The notes: generated by a model from the sequence alone, not told the origin. A stretch of DNA of 64,000 bases from Alistipes senegalensis JC50 (GCF_025145645.1 NZ_CP102252.1:2170001-2234000); one strand, 5' to 3'; shown: positions 26,950 through 34,585, counted from the first letter of the stretch. Translations and numbers: made by a program.

Positions 26950-27607
26950 AGCCCAGCCGTGTTACGATATGTCCGCCGTAGGGGCCTATCTTGCGGCGCA
27001 GGCGGGTGATGTTGACATCGACGGTGCGGTCCAGCACGATCACCTCGTCGCTCCAGATGCGGCGCAAAATCTCCTCGCGCGAGAAGATCACGCCCCGGTG
27101 GGCGAGCAGCAGGGCCAGTATCTCGAACTCCTTCTTGGTGAGCGCCAGTTCTTTGCCGTCCAGCGTGCAGACTTTGCGCCGGAGGTCCATGCCGAGCCCT
27201 TCGAAGGCGACCGTCTCCTGCTCCGTCGGAACTTCGGCCGTGCGCCGCAGGACGCTCCGCACGCGGGCCAGCACCTCGCGCACCGAGAACGGCTTGGCGA
27301 TGTAGTCGTCGGCCCCGAGGTTCAGTCCGGCGACCGTGTCGTCTTCGGAGTCCTTCGCCGTGCAGAAGATCACCGGGACCTTCGCCGTCGCGGGGTCGTC
27401 TTTCAGCAGCCGGGCCATCCGGAAGCCGCTCATTTCGCCCATCATGACATCGAGCAGGATCAGCGAATAACGCTCGGGGTGCATTCCGAGGGCCTGCTCG
27501 GCGCTGTACGCCACATCGACCTCGTAACCCTCGACTTCGAGGTTGAATTGCAGGATCTCGCACAGCGACTCTTCGTCATCGACCACCAGGATTTTGTGTT
27601 TTGCCAT
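26927..27607 (-). CDS. OmpR/PhoB-family response regulator
   Basis: The 226-residue regulator has a receiver domain (VVDDEE at 8-13, phospho-acceptor Asp53 in LILLDVMMG, Thr in FCTAKD, Lys in IAKPFS). A winged-helix DNA-binding domain follows (LTKKEFEILALLLAHRGVIF, VDVNITRLRRKIG, RLGYGYGFEE). The ATG at 27607 (MAKHKILVV) is chosen over the upstream frame start. A -7 box TAATTTTG is seen at 27638-27631, without a good -33 element. It pairs with the kinase encoded just downstream. Confidence 0.94.
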   Translation of the reverse strand: MAKHKILVVDDEESLCEILQFNLEVEGYEVDVAYSAEQALGMHPERYSLILLDVMMGEMSGFRMARLLKDDPATAKVPVIFCTAKDSEDDTVAGLNLGADDYIAKPFSVREVLARVRSVLRRTAEVPTEQETVAFEGLGMDLRRKVCTLDGKELALTKKEFEILALLLAHRGVIFSREEILRRIWSDEVIVLDRTVDVNITRLRRKIGPYGGHIVTRLGYGYGFEE

Positions 27608-27728
27608 ACATACGAGGTTTGAATCCGCCTCAAAATTACGCAACATTCACCGTTGTTACACGCCCTGCGGGGATATTTAACCGAAATGTAATAACGCTCC
27701 CTCCTGCGGCCCGCCGCGGAACGGGCCC

Positions 27729-28796
27729 TTACGCCCGTCCCAGCACCTCCATCTGCTGACGGATCGACTCTTCGTGGATGGCTTGCAGGACGGTGCGCAT
27801 GAATTCGCGGTCCATGCCCATCTGCTCGGCCTGCCCGGCGCGGCGCGCCAGCAATTCGTCGTAACGCTGGGCTTGCAGAACGGGCATGTTGTGCTCTTTC
27901 TTGTACTGCCCGATGTCGCGCGAGACGCGCATGCGGCGGGTCAGCAGCTCCAGCAGTTCGTCGTCGAGCTTGTCGATCTGCGAGCGCAGTTCGGTGAGGC
28001 TCTCGGTGGTGATCGTCTGGTCGCGGATCACGAGGTTGCGGATGATGTAGGCCAGCGCGTCGGGCGTCACCTGCTGGGCCTTGTCGCTCCATGCGCAGTC
28101 GGGCTTGCAGTGCGATTCGACGATCAGTCCGCCGAACCCGAGGTCCATGGCCTGCTGCGAGAGCGGGGCGATCAGTTCGCGCTTGCCGCCGATGTGGCTG
28201 GGGTCGCAGAAGATCGGCAGCGCCGGGATGCGGCGGTGCAGCTCGATGGGCACGGCCCACAGCGGATGGTTGCGGTAGAGGTTTTTGTCGATCGACGAGA
28301 AGCCGCGGTGGATGGCCCCGATGCGGCGGATGCCGGCGTTGTAGATGCGCTCGATGGCGCCGATCCACAGTTCGAGGTCGGGGCTCACGGGATTCTTCAC
28401 CAGCACCGGCACGTCCACGCCGCGCAGGGCGTCGGCGATCTCCTGCATGGCGAAGGGGTTGGCTGCCGTGCGGGCGCCGATCCAGAGCAGGTCGATGCCG
28501 CCCTTCAGCGCTATGGCGACGTGCTCGCGGGTGGCCACCTCGGTGGCGGTGTACATCCCCGTTTCCCGTTTCACGCGCTGGAGCCAGGCGATGCCGGCCT
28601 CGCCGACGCCTTCGAAGCCTCCCGGCTTGGTGCGGGGTTTCCACAGTCCGGCGCGGTAGATGCGGAATCCCTCTGCGGCCAGCGAGCGGGCGGTCTCCAT
28701 GACCTGTTCTTCGGTTTCGGCGCTGCAAGGGCCTGCGATGACCAGAGGTCGCCGGGGATCGACCCCGGGAAGCGTGATGGGTTGAATGTCGTTCAT
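27729..28796 (-). CDS. Bifunctional DAHP synthase / chorismate mutase (type II)
   Basis: The 355-residue protein has a DAHP synthase barrel (residues 1-255: IAGPCSAE, GLWKPRTKPGGFEG, LLWIGARTA, LVKNP, FCDPSHIGGKR). A C-terminal AroQ-type chorismate mutase follows (about 262-355: LRSQIDKLDDELLELLTRRMRVSRDIGQYKK). It thus catalyses the first step of the shikimate pathway from PEP and erythrose-4-P, and turns chorismate into prephenate. The gene follows pheA by 31 bases and both lie behind the Phe/Tyr attenuator, so the entry enzyme and the branch enzyme appear controlled together. No aminotransferase or tyrA lies between them. Confidence 0.95.
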   Translation of the reverse strand: MNDIQPITLPGVDPRRPLVIAGPCSAETEEQVMETARSLAAEGFRIYRAGLWKPRTKPGGFEGVGEAGIAWLQRVKRETGMYTATEVATREHVAIALKGGIDLLWIGARTAANPFAMQEIADALRGVDVPVLVKNPVSPDLELWIGAIERIYNAGIRRIGAIHRGFSSIDKNLYRNHPLWAVPIELHRRIPALPIFCDPSHIGGKRELIAPLSQQAMDLGFGGLIVESHCKPDCAWSDKAQQVTPDALAYIIRNLVIRDQTITTESLTELRSQIDKLDDELLELLTRRMRVSRDIGQYKKEHNMPVLQAQRYDELLARRAGQAEQMGMDREFMRTVLQAIHEESIRQQMEVLGRA

Positions 28797-28827
28797 AGTG
28801 AGCTGATTTTATTGTTTTCGATTCGTA

Positions 28828-29673
28828 TTAGATTGCGGGGTTGGGGCATTCGGCGTATTCGCCCAAAATGCGGAAGTCGCTGGTGAGGGGCCGGGCGGCG
28901 TCGATGGCCTGCCGATAGCGCACCGGGTCGTCGAACGTGACATCGACGTAGAAGCGGTACTCCCATTCGCGGCCGATGATCGGCAGCGACTGTATCTTGG
29001 TGAGGTTGATGTCGTAGAACGAGAGGACGGTGAGCACTTTCGAGAGGCTTCCCCGGGTGTGCGAAAGGGTGAAGAGCAGCGAGGCTTTGTTCGTGTTCGC
29101 GGGGTCGGCGAAGGCTGCGGCGCGGCTCTCGTCGGCCAGGAGCAGGAAGCGCGTGAAGTTGTGTTTGTTGGTCTCGATGCCGCGGCTGAGGATTTCGAGC
29201 CCGTAGAGTTCCGCCGCATCGGCGCCGCAGATGGCGGCCGTTCCCGAGAGCCGCTCCCGGGCGATCTCCCGGGCGCTGCCGGCCGTGTCGTCGCGTTCGA
29301 CGATCTTCATCGCGGGGTGCGCCTTGAGAAAGTCGCCGCACTGCATCAGCGCGATCGGGTGGGAGTGGACCTCGCCGATCTCGCCGAGCGTCTGTCCGGG
29401 CAGCGCGGCCAGCACGTGCGAGATGCGGAGTTTTTGCTCGCCGATGATCCGTGCGCGGCTCTGCTGCAACAATTCGTGGTTGGGGAGCAGGCTGCCCGCG
29501 ATGGTGTTCTCGATGGCCGCGATGCCCAGCAGCGAGGGGTTCGCCGCCATCCGGGCGAACAGCTCGTCGAAGCTCAGGCAGGGGAGGATGCCGATCTGCC
29601 GGCCGTTGAAGTAGCTGCGCGCTGCCGTTTCGTGATAGCATCCTGCGATGCCCTGTATTGCGATCTGTTCCAT
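28828..29673 (-). CDS. pheA: Prephenate dehydratase
   Basis: The 281-residue enzyme turns prephenate into phenylpyruvate, the phenylalanine branch. It has IQGIAGCYHETAA at the start, GIAAIENTIAGSL and the catalytic TRF triad (NFTRFLLL near residue 185). A C-terminal ACT domain (FTLSHTRGSLSKVLTVLSFYDI, KIQSLPI) is the usual site of phenylalanine inhibition; the ESRP motif of gamma-proteobacterial enzymes is replaced by QSLP. The start ATG at 29673 lies 17 bases after a strong terminator hairpin, which sits in the leader, not after the gene. The gene is first in an operon with DAHP synthase/chorismate mutase. Confidence 0.95.
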   Translation of the reverse strand: MEQIAIQGIAGCYHETAARSYFNGRQIGILPCLSFDELFARMAANPSLLGIAAIENTIAGSLLPNHELLQQSRARIIGEQKLRISHVLAALPGQTLGEIGEVHSHPIALMQCGDFLKAHPAMKIVERDDTAGSAREIARERLSGTAAICGADAAELYGLEILSRGIETNKHNFTRFLLLADESRAAAFADPANTNKASLLFTLSHTRGSLSKVLTVLSFYDINLTKIQSLPIIGREWEYRFYVDVTFDDPVRYRQAIDAARPLTSDFRILGEYAECPNPAI

Positions 29674-29689
29674 AGTTCGTTCGAAAAAG

Positions 29690-29717
29690 AAAATCCCGCT
29701 CGGCCGAGCGGGATTTT
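29690..29717 (-). terminator. Attenuator terminator in the pheA leader
   Basis: The minus-strand transcript folds AAAATCCCGCTC / GAGCGGGATTTT around GGCC (29717-29690), followed by CTTTTT. It lies between the Phe/Tyr leader peptide and the pheA start. An 8-base segment of the leader coding region (29775-29768, AGCGGGAT) can pair with the first arm of this hairpin and would block it. Confidence 0.85.
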
Positions 29718-29754
29718 CGTATCATCATTAATCTATATCTCTAATTTCATACAG

Positions 29755-29835
29755 TTAATTGCACGCGATCCCGCTTTTTCCCTTGCCGTAAAAGAAAAAG
29801 TAATAAAAATAATATGCGAAACCGTATGCTCTCAT
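29755..29835 (-). CDS. Phe/Tyr-rich leader peptide of the pheA attenuator
   Basis: The 26-codon frame starts at ATG 29835 and ends with TAA 29757-29755. Residues 4-16 contain 11 aromatic residues out of 13: Tyr at 4, 8, 9, 11, 12 and 16, and Phe at 6, 10, 13, 14 and 15. This is the hallmark of leader peptides that make ribosomes stall when charged tRNA-Phe or tRNA-Tyr is scarce. It begins about 18 bases after the predicted transcription start and is followed by an AT-rich spacer and the terminator hairpin 17 bases before pheA. Codons 21-23 contain the antiterminator segment. It is too short to be recognised by gene finders and overlaps no other gene. Confidence 0.85.
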   Translation of the reverse strand: MRAYGFAYYFYYFFFYGKGKSGIACN

Positions 29836-29859
29836 GGTCGAGATGGACTTTATCATCGG

Positions 29860-29890
29860 CAAATGTAGCGAAATAATCCGGAAAACCAAA
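29860..29890 (-). promoter_or_regulatory. Promoter of the pheA leader and operon
   Basis: On the minus strand TTTG (29890-29887), 19 bases, TACATTTG (29867-29860) fits the Bacteroidetes consensus exactly. Transcription should start near 29853, just before the leader peptide ATG at 29835. Confidence 0.75.
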
Positions 29891-29915
29891 CTCCGGAGCC
29901 GTTTTTTTGCGAAAA

Positions 29916-30671
29916 TCAGCGTTTGCGGCGCCGGAACCGCTTGCGCAGTTCCTTGCGGCGTCCGAAGGCGAGGCGGAAGAAGGTGCCTTGCAGCAGCGTG
30001 TCGTCGATGTTCCAGCCGCGGGCTTCGGCGTAGCGGTCGAGGATGAAGAGGAACGCCACGGCGGGGCAGGAAAGCCTCCGCAGGTTGACCATGCAGGCGC
30101 GGGGCCGCAGTGGCCGGTCGGCGAACCGCATGCGGTTGATGTCGATCAGCTGGAAGCGGATGGCGCCCGTCGCCGTGTCGCGGCGCCAGAGGACGTTGCC
30201 GTGGTTGAAGTCCCGGTGCTCGATTCCCTGTTCGTGGAGCTGCCCGGCGAAGCGGGCGAAGGCTTCCAGCACGGGGACGGTTCCGGCCGAGGGGAAGTGT
30301 CCGGTGGTCTGCGACAGGGGCGTGTAGTCCGAACAGCGCGAGATGTAGTAGCTGTCGCTCAGCAGCCCGTGGCGGCGGTATTCGCTCCACGCGATCGGCT
30401 CGGGCGAGTCGATGCCCAGCGCCCGCAGCCGCACGGCGTGTTCGTAGGAGCGGCGGGCTTTGCTCCGGCGGAAGAAGGTGTAGACGAAAGCCTGGAACAG
30501 GTTCGGACGGCGGAAACGTTTGACCGCGACCCGATACCCCCCCCCAACGTCGAAGGCTTTGATCGTGTTGCGTCCGGTATGGAGTACCTCGCCGCCGTTT
30601 TCGAACAGTTCGGGGAGGTGTTCCGCGAAGCTCCGCAGGCGATCCGAGGCGGGATTGACGTGAATGCGCAT
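29916..30671 (-). CDS. Lipopolysaccharide kinase-like protein (InaA/Kdo-kinase family)
   Basis: The 251-residue protein looks like an eukaryotic-type small kinase. It has AVKRFRRPNLFQAF (ATP-lysine strand), HEQGIEHRDFNHGNVLWRR with the catalytic HRDFNHGN near 150-157, and LIDINRMRF as the metal-binding DxN/DFG counterpart. The C-terminus is strongly basic (GRRKELRKRFRRRKR), suited to contact with the inner membrane. Related proteins (WaaP, KdkA, InaA) phosphorylate LPS core sugars. A nine-G run encodes Gly-Gly-Gly at about residues 43-45 and could slip. A -7 box TAACTTTG is present at 30699-30692. The substrate is inferred from the family. Confidence 0.8.
   Translation of the reverse strand: MRIHVNPASDRLRSFAEHLPELFENGGEVLHTGRNTIKAFDVGGGYRVAVKRFRRPNLFQAFVYTFFRRSKARRSYEHAVRLRALGIDSPEPIAWSEYRRHGLLSDSYYISRCSDYTPLSQTTGHFPSAGTVPVLEAFARFAGQLHEQGIEHRDFNHGNVLWRRDTATGAIRFQLIDINRMRFADRPLRPRACMVNLRRLSCPAVAFLFILDRYAEARGWNIDDTLLQGTFFRLAFGRRKELRKRFRRRKR
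30537..30545 (-). repeat. G9 homopolymer inside the LPS-kinase-like gene
   Basis: Nine C on the plus strand are nine G on the coding strand, early in the gene (about residue 43 of 251). A one-base change would frameshift the protein before the catalytic loop. Confidence 0.9.
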
Positions 30672-30781
30672 GGTGGAAAAATTTTATGCTGCAAAGTTAC
30701 GTTCCCGCGGCCTATGGCGTTAGTCCTATTTGATTGCGAAGTTGTCCTGAAACGGAAAAGAGCCCTCCCCCGCAAAAGAGA

Positions 30782-30811
30782 AAAGCGGCAGTTCCGATGA
30801 ACTGCCGCTTT
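30782..30811 (-). terminator. Terminator after tRNA-Thr
   Basis: AAAGCGGCAGTT (30782-30793) pairs with AACTGCCGCTTT (30800-30811); the minus-strand transcript continues TTCTCTTTT. It lies 10 bases beyond the 3' end of the tRNA. Confidence 0.85.
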
Positions 30812-30820
30812 CGTTGCCTG

Positions 30821-30892
<72 letters not shown>

Positions 30893-30914
30893 AACATTCC
30901 TCTTTCGAGTGGTG

Positions 30915-30946
30915 CAAAAGTACATAAGAAAAATGAAAAGACCAAA
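30915..30946 (-). promoter_or_regulatory. tRNA-Thr promoter
   Basis: Minus strand TTTG (30946-30943), 20 bases, TACTTTTG (30922-30915), about 16 bases upstream of the expected transcript start region and 23 before the tRNA 5' end. Confidence 0.7.
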
Positions 30947-31006
30947 AAAATGTACACATTTCACAATTATTTTCTATCTTTACTTCCGAATTATAATAAA
31001 ATACAA

Positions 31007-31957
31007 ATGAAACGTATCCTGATAGTAGGCGCCGGAGGCCAGATAGGTTCCGAGCTGACAGTTTTTCTGCGCGGGATCTACGGCGGTGCGAACGTCGTGG
31101 CAACCGATATGCGCGAATGTCGTACTTTGGCCGAGGACGGGCCCTTCGAGGTGCTGAACGCCCTCGATGCGACGGCTATGGCTTCGGTCGTGGCCCGCTA
31201 CCGCATCGATACGATCTTCAACCTCGTGGCGTTGCTGTCGGCCGTCGGCGAACGCAATCCCCAGATGGCCTGGAACGTCAACATGGGTGCGCTCAACAAC
31301 TCGCTCGAAGTGGCCCGCCAGCACCATTGCGCGCTGTTCACCCCCTCGTCGATCGGCGCTTTCGGACCTTCGTCGCCCAAGGACGGAACCCCGCAGGATA
31401 CGATCATGCAGCCCACGACCATCTACGGTATCTGCAAGGTCACGGGCGAGCTGCTCGGAAACTACTACCACCACAAATACGGCGTCGATACCCGTTCGGT
31501 GCGCTTCCCGGGCATTATTTCGAGCGTCACGCTGCCCGGCGGCGGCACGACGGACTACGCCGTGGAGATCTACTACGAGGCGATCCGCTCGGGGAAATTC
31601 ACCTGCCCGGTGCCGTCGGATGTTTACATGGACATGATCTACATGCCCGACGCCCTGCGCGCCTGCGTCGAGCTGATGGAGGCCGATCCTGCGAAACTCC
31701 GCCACCGCAACAGCTTCAACCTCGCTTCGATGAGCTTCACGCCCGAGATCATCTGCGCCGAGATCAAAAAGCGGCTGCCCGCGTTCACGATGGACTACAA
31801 CGTCGATCCCGTGAAGAAGGAGATCGCCGAGAGCTGGCCCAATTCGCTGGACGACACCTGCGCCCGCGAGGAGTGGGGCTGGAAACCCGAATGGGACCTC
31901 TCGCGCATGACCGACGACATGCTGGCGCACATCCGCACGAAACTTGCTGCGGAGTAA
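31007..31957 (+). CDS. L-threonine 3-dehydrogenase, SDR type
   Basis: The 316-residue protein is an extended short-chain dehydrogenase. The Rossmann motif GAGGQIGSEL lies at about 8-17, followed by DRY-like TDMRE, and the catalytic Tyr-Lys pair is in TTIYGICKVTGE (YxxxK). It also has SVRFPGIIS, DYAVEIYYEA and MDMIYMPDALRA, typical of the NAD-dependent epimerase-like threonine dehydrogenases. These oxidise threonine to 2-amino-3-ketobutyrate. I chose the ATG at 31007 because it starts the nucleotide-binding strand; the longer frame reads into the tRNA. A weak -7 box TATCTTTA is at 30975-30982. A hydrolase gene follows after 3 bases. Confidence 0.88.
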   Translation: MKRILIVGAGGQIGSELTVFLRGIYGGANVVATDMRECRTLAEDGPFEVLNALDATAMASVVARYRIDTIFNLVALLSAVGERNPQMAWNVNMGALNNSLEVARQHHCALFTPSSIGAFGPSSPKDGTPQDTIMQPTTIYGICKVTGELLGNYYHHKYGVDTRSVRFPGIISSVTLPGGGTTDYAVEIYYEAIRSGKFTCPVPSDVYMDMIYMPDALRACVELMEADPAKLRHRNSFNLASMSFTPEIICAEIKKRLPAFTMDYNVDPVKKEIAESWPNSLDDTCAREEWGWKPEWDLSRMTDDMLAHIRTKLAAE

Positions 31958-31960
31958 GCC

Positions 31961-32917
31961 ATGAAACGCATCGTCCGAAGTTTACTCGTCCTTTTGCTGC
32001 TGTCGGTGGTCGTCGTCACGGGCGGCAGCCTCTATCTGCTCTCCTATTCGCTGACGCCTGACGCGACGATGGAGGCGAAAAATGCCTCCTCTTATAAATA
32101 TATGTATGCCGAATACCCCTTCCTGCAACCGTGGATCGACAGCCTCGAACGCACCGGGGCGCTTCGCGATACGGTGATCCTCGGCGCAGAGGGCGAGCGG
32201 CTGCACGCGATCTATGCGGCGGCTCCCGAACCGACGGACCGGACGGCGGTGATCGTCCACGGCTACACGGACAATGCCGTGCGGATGCTGATGATCGGCT
32301 ATCTCTACAACCACGATCTGGGGTGCAACATCCTGCTGCCGGACCTTTATTACCACGGGCAGAGCGAAGGACGGGCCATTCAGATGGGGTGGAAGGACCG
32401 CCTCGACGTGCTGCGGTGGATGGAGATCGCCAACGACATCTTCGGCGGGGATACGCGGATGGTGGTTCACGGCATCTCGATGGGCGCCGCGACGACGATG
32501 ATGGTTTCGGGCGAGGAACAACGCCCCTATGTGAAGTGTTTCGTCGAGGACTGCGGCTACACGAGCGTCCGGGACCAGTTCGCCAAGGAGCTCGAAGATC
32601 AGTTCGGGCTGCCGGCTTTCCCGCTGCTCGACGTGGCGAGCTGGCTGTGCCGGCTGAAATACGGATGGGATTTCCGCGAGGCTTCGGCCCTGAAGCAGGT
32701 GGCGAAATGTCGGCTGCCGATGCTGTTCATCCACGGCGACGCCGACGGCTACGTCCCTACGCGGATGGTCTATCCGCTTTACGAGGCCAAGCCGGGCGAA
32801 AAGGAGCTGTGGGTGGTGCCGGGCGCCGCGCACGCCGTCTCCTACCGGGACAACCGGGCTGAGTACACGCGCCGCGTCAGGGAGTTCGTGGAACCCCGCC
32901 TGAGAGGCGGGATTTAG
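31961..32917 (+). CDS. Membrane-anchored alpha/beta hydrolase
   Basis: The 318-residue protein has an N-terminal membrane anchor (about 7-29, LLVLLLLSVVVVTGGSLYLL) and an alpha/beta hydrolase core. The core has the oxyanion strand AVIVHGYTDN, the nucleophile elbow GISMG (about residue 170), the Asp in FIHGDADGYVP and the His in GAAHAVSYRD. It resembles BEM46/YqkD-type serine hydrolases; the substrate is unknown. It starts 3 bases after the threonine dehydrogenase stop, so the two are cotranscribed. Its last residues (LRGGI) and TAG stop are encoded by a 3' hairpin repeat (32895-32927), suggesting that the original end was altered by that element. Confidence 0.8.
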   Translation: MKRIVRSLLVLLLLSVVVVTGGSLYLLSYSLTPDATMEAKNASSYKYMYAEYPFLQPWIDSLERTGALRDTVILGAEGERLHAIYAAAPEPTDRTAVIVHGYTDNAVRMLMIGYLYNHDLGCNILLPDLYYHGQSEGRAIQMGWKDRLDVLRWMEIANDIFGGDTRMVVHGISMGAATTMMVSGEEQRPYVKCFVEDCGYTSVRDQFAKELEDQFGLPAFPLLDVASWLCRLKYGWDFREASALKQVAKCRLPMLFIHGDADGYVPTRMVYPLYEAKPGEKELWVVPGAAHAVSYRDNRAEYTRRVREFVEPRLRGGI

Positions 32918-32927
32918 GGGGCGGCGG
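32895..32927 (+). repeat. Hairpin-plus-ATTTAGGGGGCG repeat overlapping a stop codon
   Basis: CCCGCCT-GAG-AGGCGGG (32895-32911) is followed by ATTTAGGGGGCGGCGG (32912-32927). The TAG at 32915-32917 is the stop codon of the hydrolase gene. Confidence 0.8.
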
Positions 32928-32991
32928 TAAGTCCGGGCGTTTTTTATCCGGTTCTGCGCATCCGCTTTCGATAATATAAGGGAAACGGAAT

Positions 32992-33441
32992 ATGGAAAAT
33001 GACTATAATTTGCGGCAGGCGCAGGCTTTTTACCGGATTTTGGAGGATGCCGTCGGAAGCCTTCCCGCCGACGTGCGCGGGAGACTTTACCGCCCGGCCG
33101 CCGAGAATTGCGTGAAAGGCGCCGTCCTGACGGAACTCCGCAGGCAGTTCGAGGAGTGCGGCTGCGACCTCGACCGGCAGTATGCGAAGTACGGCCGCTC
33201 GGAGTACTTTTTCGCCGATGTCATCGAGCCGGGGCGGGTCTATGAGATCGGGTACCCCCGCTGTCTCTGTCCGCAGGTCGAAGCCGGATTCGTCGAGGTC
33301 CCAACCCACTGCGAGTGCTCCCGTCAGAGCATCCTTTGCGTCTACCGGGAGCTGATTCCCGGCAAGAGCGTTCGGGTGGAGACGCTCCGGACCGTCCTCG
33401 CGGGGGATTCGGAGTGCCGCTTCCGGGTGACGGTCGAATGA
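32992..33441 (+). CDS. Cysteine-rich hypothetical protein (149 aa)
   Basis: I do not recognise the family with certainty. The 149-residue soluble protein has nine cysteines, including VEECGCDL-like ECGCD near 60, YPRCLCP near 90 and HCECS near 103, and ends with a beta strand (SECRFRVTVE). The layout (helical N-terminus with LRRQFEECG, then a cysteine-bearing sheet) recalls small proteins of the ATC-hydrolase/V4R-like group, but this is a guess. No signal peptide or membrane segment is seen. It stands alone, 74 bases after the hydrolase gene, and is followed at once by a hairpin repeat. Confidence 0.55.
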   Translation: MENDYNLRQAQAFYRILEDAVGSLPADVRGRLYRPAAENCVKGAVLTELRRQFEECGCDLDRQYAKYGRSEYFFADVIEPGRVYEIGYPRCLCPQVEAGFVEVPTHCECSRQSILCVYRELIPGKSVRVETLRTVLAGDSECRFRVTVE

Positions 33442-33443
33442 CC

Positions 33444-33477
33444 CCGGTTTAAGAAACCGGTTTTAGGGCGGCCGCGG
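33444..33477 (+). repeat. Hairpin-plus-TTTTAGGGCGG repeat just after a stop codon
   Basis: CCGGTTT-AAG-AAACCGG (33444-33460) then TTTTAGGGCGGCCGCGG (33461-33477). The hairpin begins 2 bases after the stop of the cysteine-rich gene. Confidence 0.8.
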
Positions 33478-33533
33478 CTCAGGGCGTTTCAGAATGCCTT
33501 TTGCGCGGGAAACCGTTTTCCGCCGACATAAAA

Positions 33534-33561
33534 AACAAGCCGGGCAAACGCCCGGCTTGTT
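33534..33561 (-). terminator. Terminator of the fructose-bisphosphate aldolase gene
   Basis: AACAAGCCGGGC (33534-33545) pairs with GCCCGGCTTGTT (33550-33561) around AAAC, and the minus-strand transcript continues in a T-run. It lies 22 bases beyond the stop at 33584. Confidence 0.88.
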
Positions 33562-33583
33562 TTCGTATGGCGGAGATCTCCGC

Positions 33584-34585
33584 TTATTCGGCTTTGCCGT
33601 CCGAACCGAGAACCTCCTTGATCTTGTGGATGTAGAGCTTCTTCATGTTGTCGCGGGCCGGACCCAGGTATTTGCGGGGGTCGAACTCGGCGGGCTTGGT
33701 GGCGAAGACCTCGCGGATGGCAGCGGTCATGGCCAGGCGCGAGTCGGAGTCGATGTTGATCTTGCAGACGGCGCTCTTGGCGGCCTTGCGGAGCTCCTCC
33801 TCGGGGATGCCTACGGCAGCTTTCAGCGCACCGCCGTACTTGTTGATCGTTTCGACCTCCTCCTGGGGTACCGACGACGAGCCGTGCAGCACGATGGGGA
33901 AGCCCGGAAGTTCCTTCTCGATGGCGGCCAGCACGTCGAATGCCAGAGGGGGCGGAACCAGACGGCCCGTCTTGGGGTCTACGGTGCACTGCTCGGGGGT
34001 GAACTTGTAGGCTCCGTGCGAGGTGCCGATCGAGATGGCCAGCGAATCCACGCCCGTCTTGGTCACGAAATCCACGACCTCTTCGGGTTTGGTGTAGTGG
34101 CTGACTTCGGAGGCTACCTCGTCCTCGACGCCGGCCAGCACGCCCAGCTCGCCTTCGACCGTTACGTCATACTTGTGAGCGTACTCCACGACCTGCTTCG
34201 TCAGGGCGACGTTCTCGTCGTAGGGAAGCGCCGAACCGTCGATCATCACCGACGAGAAGCCCATGTCCACGCAGCTCTTGCACAGCTCGAACGAATCGCC
34301 GTGGTCGAGGTGCAGCACGATCTGGGGCTTGGCCCAGCCCAGCTCCTTGGCGTATTCCACGGCTCCTTCGGCCATGTAGCGCAGCAGCGTCTGGTTGGCG
34401 TAGTTGCGCGCGCCTTTCGACACCTGGAGGATGACGGGCGATTTGGTCTCGGCGGCAGCCATGACGATAGCCTGGAGCTGCTCCATGTTGTTGAAGTTGA
34501 ATGCCGGAACGGCGTAACCTCCTTTGATGGCCTTGGCGAACATGTCGCGCGTGTTCACAAGACCGAGATCTTTGTACGATACCAT
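33584..34585 (-). CDS. Class II fructose-bisphosphate aldolase
   Basis: The 333-residue zinc enzyme cleaves fructose-1,6-bisphosphate in glycolysis and makes it in gluconeogenesis. It has VPAFNFNNMEQLQAI, the zinc-binding LHLDHGDSFE near 95, EGELGVLAGVEDEV with the second metal ligand Glu, and SIGTSHGAYKF. The later strand reads VLHGSSSVPQEEV and INIDSDSR. Length and motifs fit the class II aldolases common in anaerobes. It is monocistronic: a -7-like TAAATTTG lies at 34634-34627 and a terminator follows. It is transcribed divergently from fumarase. Confidence 0.95.
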   Translation of the reverse strand: MVSYKDLGLVNTRDMFAKAIKGGYAVPAFNFNNMEQLQAIVMAAAETKSPVILQVSKGARNYANQTLLRYMAEGAVEYAKELGWAKPQIVLHLDHGDSFELCKSCVDMGFSSVMIDGSALPYDENVALTKQVVEYAHKYDVTVEGELGVLAGVEDEVASEVSHYTKPEEVVDFVTKTGVDSLAISIGTSHGAYKFTPEQCTVDPKTGRLVPPPLAFDVLAAIEKELPGFPIVLHGSSSVPQEEVETINKYGGALKAAVGIPEEELRKAAKSAVCKINIDSDSRLAMTAAIREVFATKPAEFDPRKYLGPARDNMKKLYIHKIKEVLGSDGKAE

